Under the pieces are notes generated by a model. That model was not told the DNA's origin. It did no database searches and was given only the letters and a program-made list of their open reading frames with translations. From positions 7,316,001-7,380,000 of the forward strand of contig NC_084716.1 of NCBI RefSeq assembly GCF_033807575.1: a stretch of DNA of 64,000 nt. The letters are read 5' to 3'. Within the stretch, counting starts at the first letter, position 1. Each line of letters begins with the position of its first letter. This document shows, one piece after another, positions 20,870-32,126 of the stretch. This stretch comes from Cydia pomonella (Eukaryota > Arthropoda > Insecta > Lepidoptera > Tortricidae). A program made the position numbers and the translations under genes.

Positions 20870-21124
20870 ATATTATAGGACATTATTACACAAATTGACT
20901 TAGTCCCACAGTGAGCTCAATAAGGCTTGTATTGAGGGTACTTAGACAACGATATATATAATATATAAATATGTATAAATACTTAAATACATAGAAAACA
21001 CCCATGACTCAGGAACAAATAAATATCCATGCTCATCACACGAATAAATGCCCTTACCAGGATTTGAACCCGGGACCAACACCTTCGTAGGCAGGGTCAC
21101 TACCCACTAGGCCAAACCGGTCGG
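20870..21124 (-). mobile_element. SINE-A copy 3
   Basis: The minus strand carries the full order: CCGGTTTGGCCTAGTGGGTA, B-box GGGTTCAAATCCTGG, GAGTCATGGGTGTTTTCTAT, AACACAAGCC-like region, ACTTAGTCAATTTGTGTAAT and a tail ending near 20870. One of the better preserved copies. Confidence 0.93.
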
Positions 21125-21467
21125 TATGTTTAATGATATTAATGGGTGTACGGTTTCAGCTAGGTTGCACCAGCATGAAAAACGTCGGATTTAAGGTAAA
21201 AATAATCAAATTATTACGCGGTGGATCCATTAATAGCATTAACCATGTATATAAAACGCGAGAAAATCTTGCAAACAATCTTTTAGGTACAAAATCAACA
21301 GATTATATAAAGATCGTGGGTTTGGTCGACACTCAATACGCCCGTAACATGAGCACCGATGTTGACCGCATCACCTTCGGCTACTGTATTACCTTACTGA
21401 TGAATAGAAATATAATGTAATGGCATACGCCTATCAAGTATCAAGATGGAGGTACTGATTATCAGTA
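21125..21467. other. no gene recognised
   Basis: A 95-codon plus-strand frame (21133-21420) runs up to the LINE fragment; it has no recognisable domain and no splice or start context that would support it. Confidence 0.35.
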
Positions 21468-21556
21468 TTTGTATGTCTTTCCCATCACGGAACAATGGTG
21501 TACCGGACCTTTGGGAGGCGTGCACGGAGCCGAAGCCAACACGTAGAGACCCTTTT
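21468..21556 (-). mobile_element. LINE 3' end, second family, copy 1 (fragment)
   Basis: On the minus strand, GTCTCTACGTGTTGGCTTCG and ACACCATTGTTCCGTGATGG GAAAGACATAC match the end of the 26200-26763 element (CCTCTACGTGTTCAAAACTC, ACACCATTGTTCCGTGATGG GAAAAACATAC). Only the last 90 or so bases are present. Confidence 0.8.
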
Positions 21557-23914
21557 TAATATTAGGGATATAATTTTTTTATTGATTTATTTCATTTAGT
21601 TTAACTTTTTGTAAATGTCATTAATAAATCTTAATATTTTGATTTCAGGTAATTCTTCTGTCTTCAACGAGTATGTATTAATAATTAATCCGTAAGTTTT
21701 ACCTTTAAAAATCATCTATCAATAAAAATACATTTAGGTAATAAACTTCTTACGATTTCTTCCTGTGTGTAAATTTATTCCTAAAGAGTAGGTTCCTAAT
21801 ATTTTAATATTCGTTCATATTCAGATATTTCTGATGGCTAATGTTCAATAAGCAGACTGTACATTATATATCAGAAATAATAATGCGTTATACAATTCTA
21901 TATTTGTTTTACAAGGGAGCAAAGTTGTTGTTTAACCCCTCGTGCTAAATACTGATACCCGAGCTGGCGAAAGATTCTAAAATGAATTTTAGTGTAGCGA
22001 GTGGCTCGACAAGTTTTGCTCAAACAAATTTTGCTATCAAGTGAAACACAAAATTATTCATTGCATCAACGCGAGAACAATACCAACTGTAAAATATTTC
22101 AAATAAATCCAAATGACCACTAAATATTTATCATTCAAAATCAACACTCAAACGTAAATCCTACCAGCAAACATGAGGAAACTACTCAAAATTGGCATCA
22201 GATTACTTTGCCACCATTGCGGATGAAATACAGCTTTCGTATCAGTTGTTGAAGAATAAAGATAGATTTTACAAGCTGGTGTTATGAAAATTAGTCTTCC
22301 AATGGCTGTTAAGGCTGTTATGCATTTTGGGGCAGAGTACCTTCACCTAAGTATACATTTACCTGACTAATTAATGAATTACCAAAAGAAAGCCAAACAA
22401 TTAAAATTCATAATTCCATCCAACTTTAATCTCCGCTAATCCACCATATTCAAAACAACCGTAATAACAAGCGTAAATTATACGGAACCAACTTATTTAC
22501 CTACATACGTAATATGAAGTTTAGTGCTCTATTATGTTTTCGGTTCAGCCCACGGCATTCAATTTCCCATTAAAACTTATCTCATGTACACAGCTGAGGA
22601 TACTATATGGAATATTATAGCTAAAGTATGGACGTTAAGCATGAAAAACTTCGTCCATTGACCCGCAATTTCCTGTCTATATATGCCGCTGCCTATACCG
22701 CACTCGTATAATTATACACCGTGTTATTTTATTTCCGTTAGTTTCAAGGGTGCATTCCTGAGTTAAAAAATAAGTAACTTTCTCAAAGACACCGGTATAT
22801 TAATTAACTCAATTTTGGATATAATAATTTATTTTTATCTTCAATAGGTTCTTAATTTGATTTGGATTTTTTATTGATATGATCTGTCCGTCTCAAAAAT
22901 GATGTTTCTAGTTGAAGATATATAACTGTAGAATGATCCCTAGTCGTTGTTGAGATTATTATGATGATATGAACTTCTAAGTCCGATGTCGACTAAGAGA
23001 GGACTCGACCACAAGAGGACGTTATTAATTATATTGTTTCTTGTGGTACACATTCATGTACAAATGTACTTTTCTATCTACTTCATCGTCCGTTCGGCGT
23101 TTCATGAAAATACTTTTTGGCACGACCAATATGCCCCCATATTGGGAGTTGTAATAAGAAATACAGAAGTACTTTAATTAAGGAACGTGTATTAACACAA
23201 TATCGACCGGGAGATAACTAAGGAGCGGGCTACCTTTCTTGCGCGCGGAATGCTGACAACTCATAAGCTGTCTCTTTAACCAAGCAAATCATACGATATA
23301 ATGTATTTCCAACGGTTCGCCAACATAAACATCACGCGATACGACCGCTCTGCTCGCCGGTCTAACATCGGCTGACTGTAACTGTCAATGACGTCACTAC
23401 GACGTAGTCGCTCGAGACATCTATATACTACAGACGGTACTGTATTGAATTATAATAACAACATTCAAAAATGTTCGTTTTTTCTTCATCAACAGTCCAG
23501 ATTGATAGACATAAACATTGAATTGTCACTGAAGTTACAAAGGCACGCAAAATTAACTCAATTTTTACTTGTCAATTTTGATTACAGGCACCGGGAAATT
23601 GAAAATAGATATAATTTAATGTCAAAAACATGCCATTTCAATAATTTACGTGGCAACTTCCTAAAATAATAAATTACGTAATCGCACACTTTAAAAAGTG
23701 AAATCTTCTTTTGTTTTCGAGAGTCTTGCAGAACAAAGGCACTTTTGCGATATTTTCACTTGAGACGTAAAAAGAGACACTTATCGTATTTCAAGAGGGA
23801 AGTTGGCACATCTGTGGCCCGCGGCGTGGCTCGCCGTGATCCAACTTTTTTAGCGTATCGCTATGAAAAGCGATAATATATTATTTGTATTAAGAATTGT
23901 ATTCTACAGCAGGG
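21557..23914. other. no gene recognised
   Basis: Long anonymous stretch. 23200-23400 is less AT-rich and contains TGACGTCA (a CRE-like palindrome) near 23389. No exon, RNA or repeat copy could be supported. Confidence 0.4.
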
Positions 23915-24035
23915 CTAAGATGGACGGCTGTCTATCATTTGTCACCATACCTGTCACGCTCTAACAAATATGTAAGTGTGAAAGTGATGCATGATATGAC
24001 AAGTGACAAAAACACGACCATGATACCGTTGCTGG
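23915..24035 (+). repeat. possible dispersed repeat ('CTATCATTTGTCACCATACC')
   Basis: The run TGTCTATCATTTGTCACCAT, CCTGTCACGCTCTAACAAAT ATGTAAGTGTGAAAGTGATG, GACAAGTGACAAAAACACGA matches a repeat I recall from moth genomes. No second copy is present here. Confidence 0.35.
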
Positions 24036-26199
24036 TTGAAATATTAACATACAGGTACCTAATATTTCAACATACAGGTACTACTTGACTATTGGGTATC
24101 GGAAAGTACGACGTTCGCTCTTTCTGCTTATTACGCCTACGCACATTCTTGTCTGAGCCATGGTTTATTGTTATGGGGCTACAGCGGCGATGCCCGTGAT
24201 CTATTTATAGTAGGAACAAATAAATGCATTCGAACAAATATTACTTAAATGAATAGATCATTCAAGAGTATGTCCCGTACATAAGTCGCAAAATCTCTTC
24301 TAATAATGAAATAGAAGAAGTTTTGCAGCTTAATCTCTTATGATTATTAATAACGTAATTAATCCAAGCCTTCTTCAAAACTGGGCCAAAGTCTGGCACG
24401 ACAAAAGCATCTTTTGAAATAAACTTATGAATTCAATATTCAAAAATCCACGGCAAAATGTTGAACACTTCTCGTCCAATGATTTAGGGTTAAACAAGGT
24501 TCTCTTGTACTTGAGAAATGTTTAATTAAATCTTTGGACGTTTGAAGAATTTATAAGAGATCTCAGTTTAAAACTTCTCATAAATAAATAGAAGTAATGA
24601 CAAGAATCCTCCGTTATTTTTGCTATTAATCGCACAGTTTTATTGGGATTTGGTTATGTACTTACTCCTACCATTGTGTAAGGGCAACGTCGATCATTAG
24701 GTCGAACCATAATAGTCTCATTCGATATGTAATACCACTAGAGTAATAAGGATAGACATATGTAAAAACAATAAGGTAAGAGTGAGATAGCGCTTTACGA
24801 ATAAAAACACTTCCAATATGTCGTTGTTTCAATAAGCAAGTCCTTACAATTGTTATTGGACTTCGTTGAGTTATTGAAGTGTGGTAATGTGTGCGATGTA
24901 AGTGACTATTCATTTTCGTCGAACCGCAGCATCCTTATTTTTTACACAGAGAAAAACAAATTGTGTAAATAAGAACAAGGGGTCTGAACTGATAATTATT
25001 ATTTTGATCCAAGATAATATACCTTCAACTAAGATAATCTCACTAACGGTTCAAGAATGTTAAATCCTCAACATTCAAGATTGAGAGTCTTGTAACAAGA
25101 ATGTTATAACTTGTGTGAATATGTACATATTGTATCAAAACTGATCTTTTTTATTTCATAAATTGTTATTTGATACAAGAAAAAAAAACAAAGATTTATA
25201 ATACGAGACATCTTGGACGAAGTGATTTTATTTCGTGTTACCTTTTGACTTCGAGGTATCATTGGCATATCCCTGGCTAAGTTCAGGCGGCATTACCTAC
25301 TTAGGCCATCTAGTTCAATCCGGACCAGGCAGTGGCACTTGTTGCCCACGCAACTTGTCGGTTTAACTATACGTGATACTACATCACGAACATGAAGGCT
25401 GCTGCGTACGCGAGTGTTCGTAATGAAAATGAAAGAATCTTTTCTTGCCCATGGAATAATGCAAATTTAGCGTGTATAGTTGCAGTCGGATTGGTCGTCA
25501 CAGGCTATACCGACTGGTGCTATATAAAAGAAGAGGCCAGTTGTAAATAATTTACGAGACATTTTGTCCAAGCTGCAGGAGTTAGCTTAATGTTAGTAAG
25601 GCTCGCGGCAGCTTATATTCGTCTGTCGTATATGGGTTATTTCAACTAATTTATTCGAACATATATTTCTGCTGCTGTCATAATGAAGTCATGTGAAATG
25701 ACTACATCACTAAATAACTCTTATCAACACCTGCATGGCTATAAAGTTTTTAATTTTATTTCTTATAATAAAGGAATTACTAGTCCTTTAACACATATCA
25801 TCGATTTCCTTTACCATAGAGAAATAACCTTACTGAAATATCAGTCTTATTATTCGTTGTCATATGATATGTCAATTTACCCTCTGAGGGGTTTTGTATG
25901 TTAACTATGGCTGTGATATCTTTCCAATCCATCTCAATGAAGGAAAGTTTTGGCTTCAGGTGACGCGGTATTGATCGGTCTATTGATAACAGGAAAAGGA
26001 AATTTTGAGATGGAGGGTTTAGACTTTCTATGTACTTTGGTACGTCAACATCGGTTTGGGAATTATTTATAAGGTGTGACAGGCCGATAGTTACTTTTGC
26101 GTTAAATGCGCGAATGCAGTTATTATAATAACTGGTCAAATTATAGATCGAAAAATAGCCGTACATGACCATTGCCATAATAATAATAAATCAGTCAAA
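24036..26199. other. no gene recognised
   Basis: A TATATAAAAG box lies at 25521-25530, with no initiator at the usual 30-bp spacing and no convincing frame after it. A 126-codon minus-strand frame (26178-25798) has no recognisable domain; frames of this size are expected by chance in 64 kb of AT-rich DNA. Confidence 0.4.
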
Positions 26200-26763
26200 C
26201 CAACGCAAGTCAGCTTGTGGCGAGATCTTGGGGATTAGCGACACAAGCACCTGAGTGCTCCTGTCACCCGAAAGGAGGGTGGGTGGGAGAATATTCTCTC
26301 CCTCTGGCTTGCCTTGGCCGGCCGGCCAGTGTGGAGTTGTTAGAGCTATATGCTCCAGGGTCTAGGGGTGAAAGTGAAACGTACATAAGAGTCGAGTTGG
26401 CACAGGGGCTATTAAGAGCCACTGGGTAGAAAGCAGCGCATGCCTCTCAACAGCCGCCGCTCCCACCGGTGTTGCCCTTGAGCCATCCTAGATGTCGCTT
26501 TTTGTGGGGACCCATCGTGTGCGGTCGAGTGACCGTTTGCCGGAAATAATATTCACATAAGATTCCATCAGCTCTCAAATAGTCCTTACACCCTGGCGGG
26601 TGCTGCCTCTTCGTGCGTTCCTTGACACGGACAAGGGCAGCAACCGCCCGGTGTACCCCTTACATTTCATTAAAGTGACCAAAGGGCCTCTACGTGTTCA
26701 AAACTCCGGAACACCATTGTTCCGTGATGGGAAAAACATACCTATAAATAAATAAATAAAGTA
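26200..26763 (+). mobile_element. LINE 3' end, second family, copy 2
   Basis: A GC-rich island of about 520 bp in AT-rich surroundings ends with GGGCCTCTACGTGTTCAAAA, ACACCATTGTTCCGTGATGG GAAAAACATACC and a tail of AAAT repeats (26741-26759). The last part recurs at 21468 on the opposite strand. The balanced composition, AAAT tail and absence of a long frame suggest the 3' UTR of a 5'-truncated LINE. Clade not determined. Confidence 0.75.
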
Positions 26764-27179
26764 AATTAGTCAAATGATAATACTAATGGCTACATTAAAC
26801 AAATCTAATACCCCAGGGACTATTTCATTAAAATATTTGTCCGATAACCAGACACAGATACTGTGAAAATTATATGTGCTTATTAACTTATTCTAGGTAC
26901 TTCTAAAGTATGTAGGATTTTTTTTCATATTGGTTCATATTAAGTAAGTAAAGTAAAATCAATCATAAAATACCTTCCTTCCTTCTTTCCAAGATCTTTG
27001 TTCATCGATTCAAGTATATTATGTAAAAAGAGCTAGCTCGCAACCGATTTTAAAAATAACGGTAAATACCGCTTTGATTTGGTTTTACTCCAAACTTTCA
27101 TAAGAACGGGAACGTTTTTCGAAATTTATTGTAACCCAAATGAACCAGTTTATTCGACGAGCGACGAGACGACCGACCG
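26764..27179. other. no gene recognised
   Basis: Anonymous AT-rich sequence. Confidence 0.4.
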
Positions 27180-27385
27180 GGCTAGTGGTATGCCGCGTAA
27201 AAAAAACACCAACATCTGAAGAAACCGGTTTTATCGTTCTAAACCGGTTAATCTGGCAAGAACTTTATGGAAATGATCTCCTATAAACCGGTTAAAAAAT
27301 AACGGTTTTACGAACGAAACCGAAGAAGATTTTGCGCCAAGTACATGAAAACGGTTTGGAAATTCAACCGGTTTCCGAGCCCTGG
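27180..27385. repeat. MITE-like repeat with AACCGGTT motifs, right end preserved
   Basis: AAACCGGTT occurs several times (27216, 27242, 27286) and the segment ends AACCGGTTTCCGAGCCCTGG. The end resembles 11920-11939 and recalls a common lepidopteran repeat with GGGCTCGGAAACCGG ends. The matching left end is not visible, so the element is truncated or worn. Confidence 0.55.
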
Positions 27386-28826
27386 GTACAATGTACATTG
27401 TACATCTAGGCGGCGGCTGTTCTCATTATTTTTTTATTTGAATATTTAACTACATAGCATTAGGTACTACCAACAGACAATTAACTATGAGCACTCATTT
27501 TGGTTTAAAAAGAATTACGTGTTTTATCTCTTCATAATTAAAACAGGATATTGGATTTTCGAGTACTTAATTAACGTGTTTATTTTACGCTCCATAAAAA
27601 GGAAACTTCGTAGATTGTTCGTAATTAACGAAATCAACAATTATGGATGTTATCTGTGTATATGTATAGGTATGTTATAACATATATCGTTGACTAGTAC
27701 CCTTATGCCTAAAATATTCAAAATACACTCTTGTACTGTTTAAATGGGAGAAATCAAAAAATCGGGTCTAATAAATTTTGCATAAATACTCGTAATATCT
27801 TCTTTTTAAATAGTATAGATAAGTACTACATCGTTTTTACTTATCCACAATGGAATATAAGTAGGCTATTCTGAATAAAAAAGGATCGTCTTTCTACCCC
27901 ACATAGTTTAAGAAGTAATATAAAAAAGTGCCGATTTTGTTTTGGCTTTCCTTAAAAGTTGACTTTTCACATCCGACCATATGGAACTCGAGGCGAGACT
28001 TATTTTCTAAATCATGTGTACGCATTTTGTAACGCAATTAGACTCTTGAGAGAACCTGCGTCCTATAAACCTTTATGTATACAAACCCTAATTATACTTT
28101 GACCGAGACCAAATTACCTAACATTAAGATTTAAGTCAAACAGGATTCCTGCTAGGCTCCTAAATCTCACTACAGAGAGTTTTAGGTTAATTCTGCTAAA
28201 ATATGTATGCTAATGGCTCCAGTGCGAAAGGAAGCTAATGAATGCTTTATATATGTTACAGTTATTAGCCTAGATACTTTGAAAATAGGTTGTAAAAATC
28301 ATTTAGTTTATGGAGACATTTCTCTGCTCGAGAAAACTCCGTGTTGTGATAGAGAAATAAGAAAGCTGGGTGTGTTTTCTCCATTCATAGCTTTTCTTAC
28401 TCAGTAAATAATAAGTTGGATGGGACGTATCAGATAGTAAATCGTACCTTTATTAATAAGTTTCAAACTTGCTTTAAACTTATTACTTATTAAGCTTAAA
28501 TCTTATTAATGAAGTTTTCGCCAAGCTCGGTTAAAACTTAATATAAATGGGTTGTATGGAGTGGGCAATATAAGTTTACTTATTTCTCTATGGTGTTGTC
28601 TAAGATTCGATAAGCACTGGTAGAGATATAGTTTTTAGTAAAGTTTGTAAATATAAATGCATATCATAGTCATTGTTATAGTCATACCTATCTCATGTTT
28701 TTATAAGGCCTTACGCTGCAACAATGCTTTAAGGAAATAAAAGTTAGTAGTTGCTTTACAGGCCTAAAGGCTAGGCCCAAGCCTGACTTCATTTCTAAAG
28801 CCTACTATAGAAAAAAATTTATAAGT
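27386..28826. other. no gene recognised
   Basis: Anonymous AT-rich sequence. It starts with a palindromic ATGTACATTGTACAT (27391-27405). No supported exon. Confidence 0.4.
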
Positions 28827-29165
28827 AGGGCCCATACATTTCATGCCGTTGACGCAAAAATGACGTAATTTAACTTACATAGAGTTTTTTTTACAACACT
28901 ACAAATAGATAACTTACCTATTGATGCGTAATAAAATAAATACTTGGTACGTAAAATAGACTACTAAATTGTAATCAAAAATATGTAATATTTAATACAC
29001 TAATAATCTATTATTTAGTTGAATGACAATAAGATGAAAGTTAGACGTTTCTGTGCTGATTGACAAGACTAAATCAGTTAACTAAAGAGGTACCTACTGA
29101 TTAGAATCATACTTCATGTAGCGTGACGTCATTTTTCCCTCAACGGCATGAATTGTACGGGCCCT
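28827..29165. mobile_element. 339-bp MITE with about 40-bp terminal inverted repeats
   Basis: The left end AGGGCCCATACATTTCATGC CGTTGACGCAAAAATGACGT is mirrored by the right end, which reverse complemented reads AGGGCCCGTACAATTCATGC CGTTGAGGGAAAAATGACGT. The interior is AT-rich and non-coding. The long, slightly diverged arms point to a non-autonomous DNA transposon of moderate age. Confidence 0.88.
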
Positions 29166-30706
29166 GCTTTTCAGTAAAATAGTTCTTTATACGTTGATTC
29201 TTATATAAAAAACCTTAGTTTTCTTTTCTAAATTGCATTGCATTTGAAAATTCTTTTTTCTTCAATTCAGACCCTTTGCCACGTTCATTGGCCGTTTTCC
29301 CACCGTGACCCGTCTTATCAACTCCTTTGTGTTTGCATAGCCAATACACAATATATATCGGGACCTTTACTTCCGATTTTGCTGGGAACATAGCCTTATT
29401 TAACTTAAAAAAGGTCTATACTCTAGTCAACAGTACATGTCGAAACAGTAAGTAAGGAAACCCTCCAACGAGTTATAGTAATATTAATTAAGATTAAAGA
29501 TTTTATTATCATACCCACTCACATGCTTAATATTTTTCAGTGACCTCTATTATTATAATAAAATAAGGGTGACAGCTGGTAACTACAGTTACCAAAAGCA
29601 ATTGAGTGGATACACGCTTTGAGCTGGGTAAGTGACTTGTAGATCGCCGGGACAATGTTTTGTGAAAATAGATTTGCACATTTGACGTGGTATTTACCTA
29701 ACAATAACCCAATAATATATTGAATCATAAACCTAAAACCATTATTATAAACCAAGTTCAACGCAGTTATTTGTTTATAGGTTTGCATTTAAAATGAAAC
29801 TTACATTTAATAGGAAAGAAAATAATGATGATGCCCCGGGAAAGAATATGCCATAACTATGACCTAGTATTATTTATACAGATTGTAACAAAAACAGTGG
29901 AGATCCGTTTAAGGGCATATTCAGTATCGTATTCTGATTAGGCATGCGTGGAAAAAAATATTTTTAACGCGAAAAAATATTTTTTTCTATGTGACAGCTC
30001 GTTCAAATCGGCCAACTCTTCTTCTTCTACTTATTAGGTATACCTACCTACACAGTGTTACAGAAGCAAGAGAAATCGGATTTTTGTAGCGTTGCTTGAC
30101 GGATATATTTAAGTCAATAAGAATACTTAAAAAGTTGTGAAATATCGTTCCTTTCGACAACATTGTATACATTGTATACTTTTAATAAAAACATTAAAAA
30201 ACAAGTTTTTAAAAGATATTTCATTTTACTAGCGATTGAAATGTTTCATAAGACAAGATATTTAAGTGATATTTACCACCTCATTTTCAACAAAATAGGT
30301 ACCTTATAAAAAGTGATTATTAGGAATAAGCTCGTAATATATTATATTTTTGTATAAAAAAATTTGTATATAATCTGTTTAACCGCTTTTATTTTTAAAA
30401 GCCTGATTTTGGTCTTGGGGAACAACCTCTTGGATGTCTTATTTTTCTTACTGTTTTTAATCTGACTACCAGTTTGACGTAATGACGCGTCCCGTCGTGC
30501 GGAACTCATTTCGTTGTTTTCCTGCGGGACCCGAGCCAATAAAGTCGTGAGTTCCTTTCTTACAAAAATAATCATTTCCCTACCAAATATAATCAAAACC
30601 TATTTTCGGTACCAAGGGGGTATAATGAAGTGTTGGAGTAAATGAAATTACAAAAATACATTACAGGCCTCGTAGCGTTGACATAGATAACCTACAACAA
30701 GTTTAA
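29166..30706. other. no gene recognised
   Basis: Anonymous AT-rich sequence; minus-strand frames of 83 and 84 codons have no domain. Confidence 0.4.
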
Positions 30707-31545
30707 AAAATCGGTCAAGAACATGTCGGGCCATGCTCAATGTAGAGTTCCGTAGTTACTATTCTGTCAGAATATGGTAAACGGGAGCTATTAGTAAGTA
30801 TCATGTATATAACAAGCATAAGCCAAACCAACCAACCACCAAAACCATTTGTTCACTCCATGTTATTTTATGTCCTTCTTGTCCGTTACCTTCCGTGATT
30901 CTTCTCACTGATGGTCTCATCGGAAGATCAGCGCTGGAAGCCACCAGCAACATGCTGAGAGGAGGCCATTTCGTGGCTCTTTATACTTTCTATGTTTTTG
31001 TGTTATTTATTTTATGATGTAATTTGTCTCGTTTGTGTTTATGAATAAAAATAATTCTATTCTATTCTATAAGGGAGTAACTTCGCAGCGCTTTGTAAGT
31101 ATTTTTACTATGAAGAGAAGAGACTTTTTACAATAACGGCTGGACCGATCATGTTCGCTATAGTTTTCATTGAAAGTGTTTATTGAGCTTTTTTTTGCGA
31201 TTTTTTCTTATATTTTGGACCTACGGTTCAAAAGTTAGAGGGGCGACACATATTTTTTTCTTTAGGAGCGATTATTTCCGAAAGTATTCACTTTATTATA
31301 AAAATGTTTATGGACTCCCGTTTTTGTTTTGAAGACCTATCCAACAATGCCCTACACCAATGGATTAAAGCAAAAAAAAAAACATTCTGTACCAGAAATA
31401 ATTTGTTTGTAAGTAGTTTTTATTTTACCGTTCCTGTTGACATGTTTGATTTATGTATTCATGCCAAATTGCAGCTTTCTAGCACGAAGCAAAGCCGCGG
31501 ACGGACGGACAGACGGACATGGCGATACTATAAGGGTTCCTAGTT
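30707..31545 (-). mobile_element. M element copy 4, interrupted by a LINE tail
   Basis: On the minus strand its 3' end lies at 30707-30799 (GAACATGTCGGGCCATGCTC AATGTAGAGTTCCGTAGTTA). The body resumes at about 31073 (TTTTTACTATGAAGAGAAGA, TGTTCGCTATAGTTTTCATT, GGACCTACGGTTCAAAAGTT AGAGG) and the TCTG core and head lie near 31497-31545. Each phrase aligns in order with M copies 1 and 2, but this copy is clearly more diverged and therefore older. A LINE 3' end separates the two halves. Confidence 0.85.
30840..31072 (+). mobile_element. LINE 3' end with (ATTCT)n tail inserted in the M element
   Basis: AAGATCAGCGCTGGAAGCCA CCAGCAACATGCTGAGAGGA is followed by a T-rich 3' UTR, ATGAATAAAAATA and a tail of ATTCT units. 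The position within a broken M element, together with the short satellite tail, supports a 5'-truncated LINE insertion. Clade unknown; the left boundary is approximate. Confidence 0.65.
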
Positions 31546-31602
31546 GACTACATCTTGTGTCTTTATCATCTTGCGGCCGCCATGAGGCTTAAAGTGGTCA
31601 CG

Positions 31603-31690
31603 TTTTTAGGGTTCCGTAGTGAACCAGAAACCCTTATAGTTAATTTCACCATGTCCGTCGTGTCGTGTTTCGTCATCCTAGTTCTGTGGT
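31603..31690 (+). mobile_element. M element head fragment
   Basis: TTTTTAGGGTTCCGTAGTGA, ACCCTTATAGTTAATTTCAC and CATGTCCGTCGTGTCGTG match the first 75 or so bases of M copies. It lies head-to-head with M copy 4, and the rest is missing. Confidence 0.75.
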
Positions 31691-32126
31691 TGCGTCCAGA
31701 TGCGTTGCTCAATTGGTATGTAACGCTGAAGTGGCATTCCAATTCACGAAATGCACTTCAGTCGACCAATGGTACGGCATGATACAATCCAATGTGACCT
31801 ATAATGAAATGCGCTTTATAATTTTGGACAAATTATTTCATTTAAATATTTTTCCTACTCCTCTACTGTTATCTGTCATTTATGCATTCATTAACACGAA
31901 TATAAGAACATACGTAAAAGGTTTCAAGAAAAGTCTATATTGTCTATTCCTCATAAAAGCTCTTGTGCTTTTAATCGCTATAACGTTACTGCGATTAATG
32001 GCTACCAACCTAACAAAACCAAAACGAATACAGTTTTAAACTAAGTGCATTGCTGCCAACTTACAAAATATTCATTTGGTTGCATAGTAAAAATAATTAC
32101 TTCATAAGTCAGAAACACGCATGTGA
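31691..32126. other. no gene recognised
   Basis: Anonymous sequence between the M head fragment and the LINE. A 124-codon plus-strand frame (31665-32039) starts inside the M fragment and has no domain. Confidence 0.45.

Noticed and set aside
25521..25530. TATATAAAAG box as a core promoter
   Set aside because: No initiator about 30 bp downstream and no supported exon; such a decamer is expected by chance about once in AT-rich DNA of this size.
25798..26178. 126-codon minus-strand frame with a fairly natural amino-acid composition
   Set aside because: No family recognised, no splice sites or promoter seen on that strand, length within chance expectation. Worth one protein search, but not enough to annotate.
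31665..32039. 124-codon plus-strand frame just before the LINE
   Set aside because: It begins inside an M element head fragment and has no domain; not an upstream ORF of the LINE.
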